From the NCBI GenBank assembly GCA_945788595.1, contig CALZMS010000079.1:1-5764 (forward strand): a stretch of 5,764 bases of DNA, in the 5' to 3' direction. The position numbers and the translations under genes were made by a program. Shown here in pieces: positions 4,987-5,764 of this stretch (position 1 is the first letter of the stretch; each line of letters starts with the position of its first letter). The notes under the pieces were generated by a model, which saw nothing but the letters and a program-made list of their open reading frames with translations, was not told the origin of the DNA and ran no database searches. This DNA comes from an uncultured Lachnospiraceae bacterium. GTDB lineage: Bacteria; Bacillota; Clostridia; Lachnospirales; Lachnospiraceae.

Positions 4987-5764
4987 ATGGAAAAAAGATT
5001 ATTTACTTCCGAGTCCGTAACCGAAGGACATCCGGACAAAATGTGTGACCAGATTTCCGATGCCATTCTGGATGCCCTGGTTGCCGAAGATCCCATGAGC
5101 CGTGTTGCCTGCGAGACCTGCACCACCACCGGTCTGGTTATGGTCATGGGTGAGATCACCACAAATGCTTACGTAGATATCCAGAAAATCGTCCGCGATA
5201 CCGTTCGTGAGATCGGCTATACCCGCGGAAAATTTGGTTTTGATGCAGACACCTGCGGCGTAATCACCGCTATCGATGAGCAGTCTGCCGACATCGCCCT
5301 GGGCGTAGACAAAGCTCTGGAAGCCAAAGAAAACAAAATGTCCGACGATGAGATTGATGCCATCGGCGCCGGCGATCAGGGTATGATGTTCGGTTATGCC
5401 ACCAACGAAACCGAAGAATATATGCCCTATCCCATCGCTCTGGCCCACAAGCTGTCCCTGCAGCTGACAAAAGTCCGCAAAGACGGTACTCTGGCTTACC
5501 TGCGTCCCGATGGAAAAACACAGGTTACAGTAGAATACGACGAAAACGACAAACCGGTACGTCTGGATGCTGTCGTACTGTCCACACAGCACGATCCGGA
5601 TGTAACACAGGAGCAGATCCATGAAGATATCAAAAAATACGTCTTTGATCCGATCCTCCCGGCAGATATGGTTGACGCAGATACCAAATTCTTTATCAAT
5701 CCCACCGGCCGCTTCGTTATCGGCGGACCCCACGGAGATTCCGGTCTGACCGGCCGTAAGATCA
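4987..5764 (+). CDS. metK: S-adenosylmethionine synthetase (methionine adenosyltransferase), 3' end cut off
   Basis: Cytoplasmic enzyme that makes S-adenosylmethionine from methionine and ATP, releasing phosphate and diphosphate; SAM feeds methylation, polyamine and radical-SAM reactions. The frame runs off the window after 259 codons, about two thirds of the usual 390-400 residues. Visible signatures: [12 protein letters not shown] near the N-terminus (GHPDK at 14-18, ATP and metal binding), the family hexapeptide region [12 protein letters not shown] (127-138), and the phosphate-binding [13 protein letters not shown] loop (246-258). The N-terminal and central domains look complete; the last domain is missing only because of the window edge. 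The start ATG follows AGGAGA by six bases. It is the first gene after its own promoter and SAM-I riboswitch, so it should be repressed by its product. The sequence resembles Lachnospiraceae MetK. Confidence 0.98.
   Translation, partial: MEKRLFTSESVTEGHPDKMCDQISDAILDALVAEDPMSRVACETCTTTGLVMVMGEITTNAYVDIQKIVRDTVREIGYTRGKFGFDADTCGVITAIDEQSADIALGVDKALEAKENKMSDDEIDAIGAGDQGMMFGYATNETEEYMPYPIALAHKLSLQLTKVRKDGTLAYLRPDGKTQVTVEYDENDKPVRLDAVVLSTQHDPDVTQEQIHEDIKKYVFDPILPADMVDADTKFFINPTGRFVIGGPHGDSGLTGRKI

Noticed and set aside
4999..5733. 244-codon open frame on the minus strand opposite metK
   Set aside because: It is antisense to the strongly conserved metK reading frame; its composition (runs of G, F, V, I) is what the complement of metK codons gives, and it has no recognisable domain.
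1..5764. Insertion sequence, CRISPR array, tRNA or toxin-antitoxin pair
   Set aside because: No transposase, long terminal inverted repeats, regular spacer-repeat pattern, tRNA cloverleaf or paired small genes were seen; the gaps are explained by promoters, the riboswitch and terminators.

Overview
The window looks like a chromosomal segment from a Gram-positive anaerobe of the Clostridia, most likely a Lachnospiraceae member related to Blautia. Three things point there: the MetK protein reads like Lachnospiraceae MetK, metK is controlled by a SAM-I riboswitch acting through a transcription terminator, and strong AGGAGG-type ribosome binding sites are combined with two TTG start codons. The genus is an inference from recalled protein similarity, not from a search.

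Layout: everything left of about 4530 is transcribed leftward (minus strand); the right end is transcribed rightward. (1) 1-1365, minus: 3'-truncated gene for a single-pass membrane protein with a short basic cytoplasmic N-terminus and a large external part, the probable anti-sigma partner of the next gene. (2) 1425-1901, minus: an ECF-type sigma-70 factor, best started at a TTG with a strong Shine-Dalgarno rather than at the upstream ATG. (3) 1902-2296: a 395-base intergenic stretch with two candidate sigma-gene promoters and a strong hairpin that probably ends the two-component operon. (4) 2297-2986 and 2979-4487, minus: an OmpR-family response regulator and its sensor histidine kinase, kinase gene first, overlapping by 8 bases. 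(5) 4488-4986: a divergent control region with an extended -10 promoter for the kinase operon on one side and, on the other, a sigma-A promoter, SAM-I riboswitch, antiterminator and terminator for metK. (6) 4987-5764, plus: metK, S-adenosylmethionine synthetase, truncated at the right edge after 259 codons.

How the parts work: two envelope-sensing modules (ECF sigma with membrane partner; HisKA kinase with OmpR regulator) lie side by side. Both sensors have external regions I cannot tie to a ligand. MetK makes SAM, and the riboswitch in its own leader should stop transcription when SAM is plentiful. I see no mobile element, CRISPR array, tRNA or rRNA. I did not find a clearly new system; the best leads are the unassigned sensor regions, the candidate autoregulatory promoter of the sigma gene, and the complete three-state attenuator before metK.
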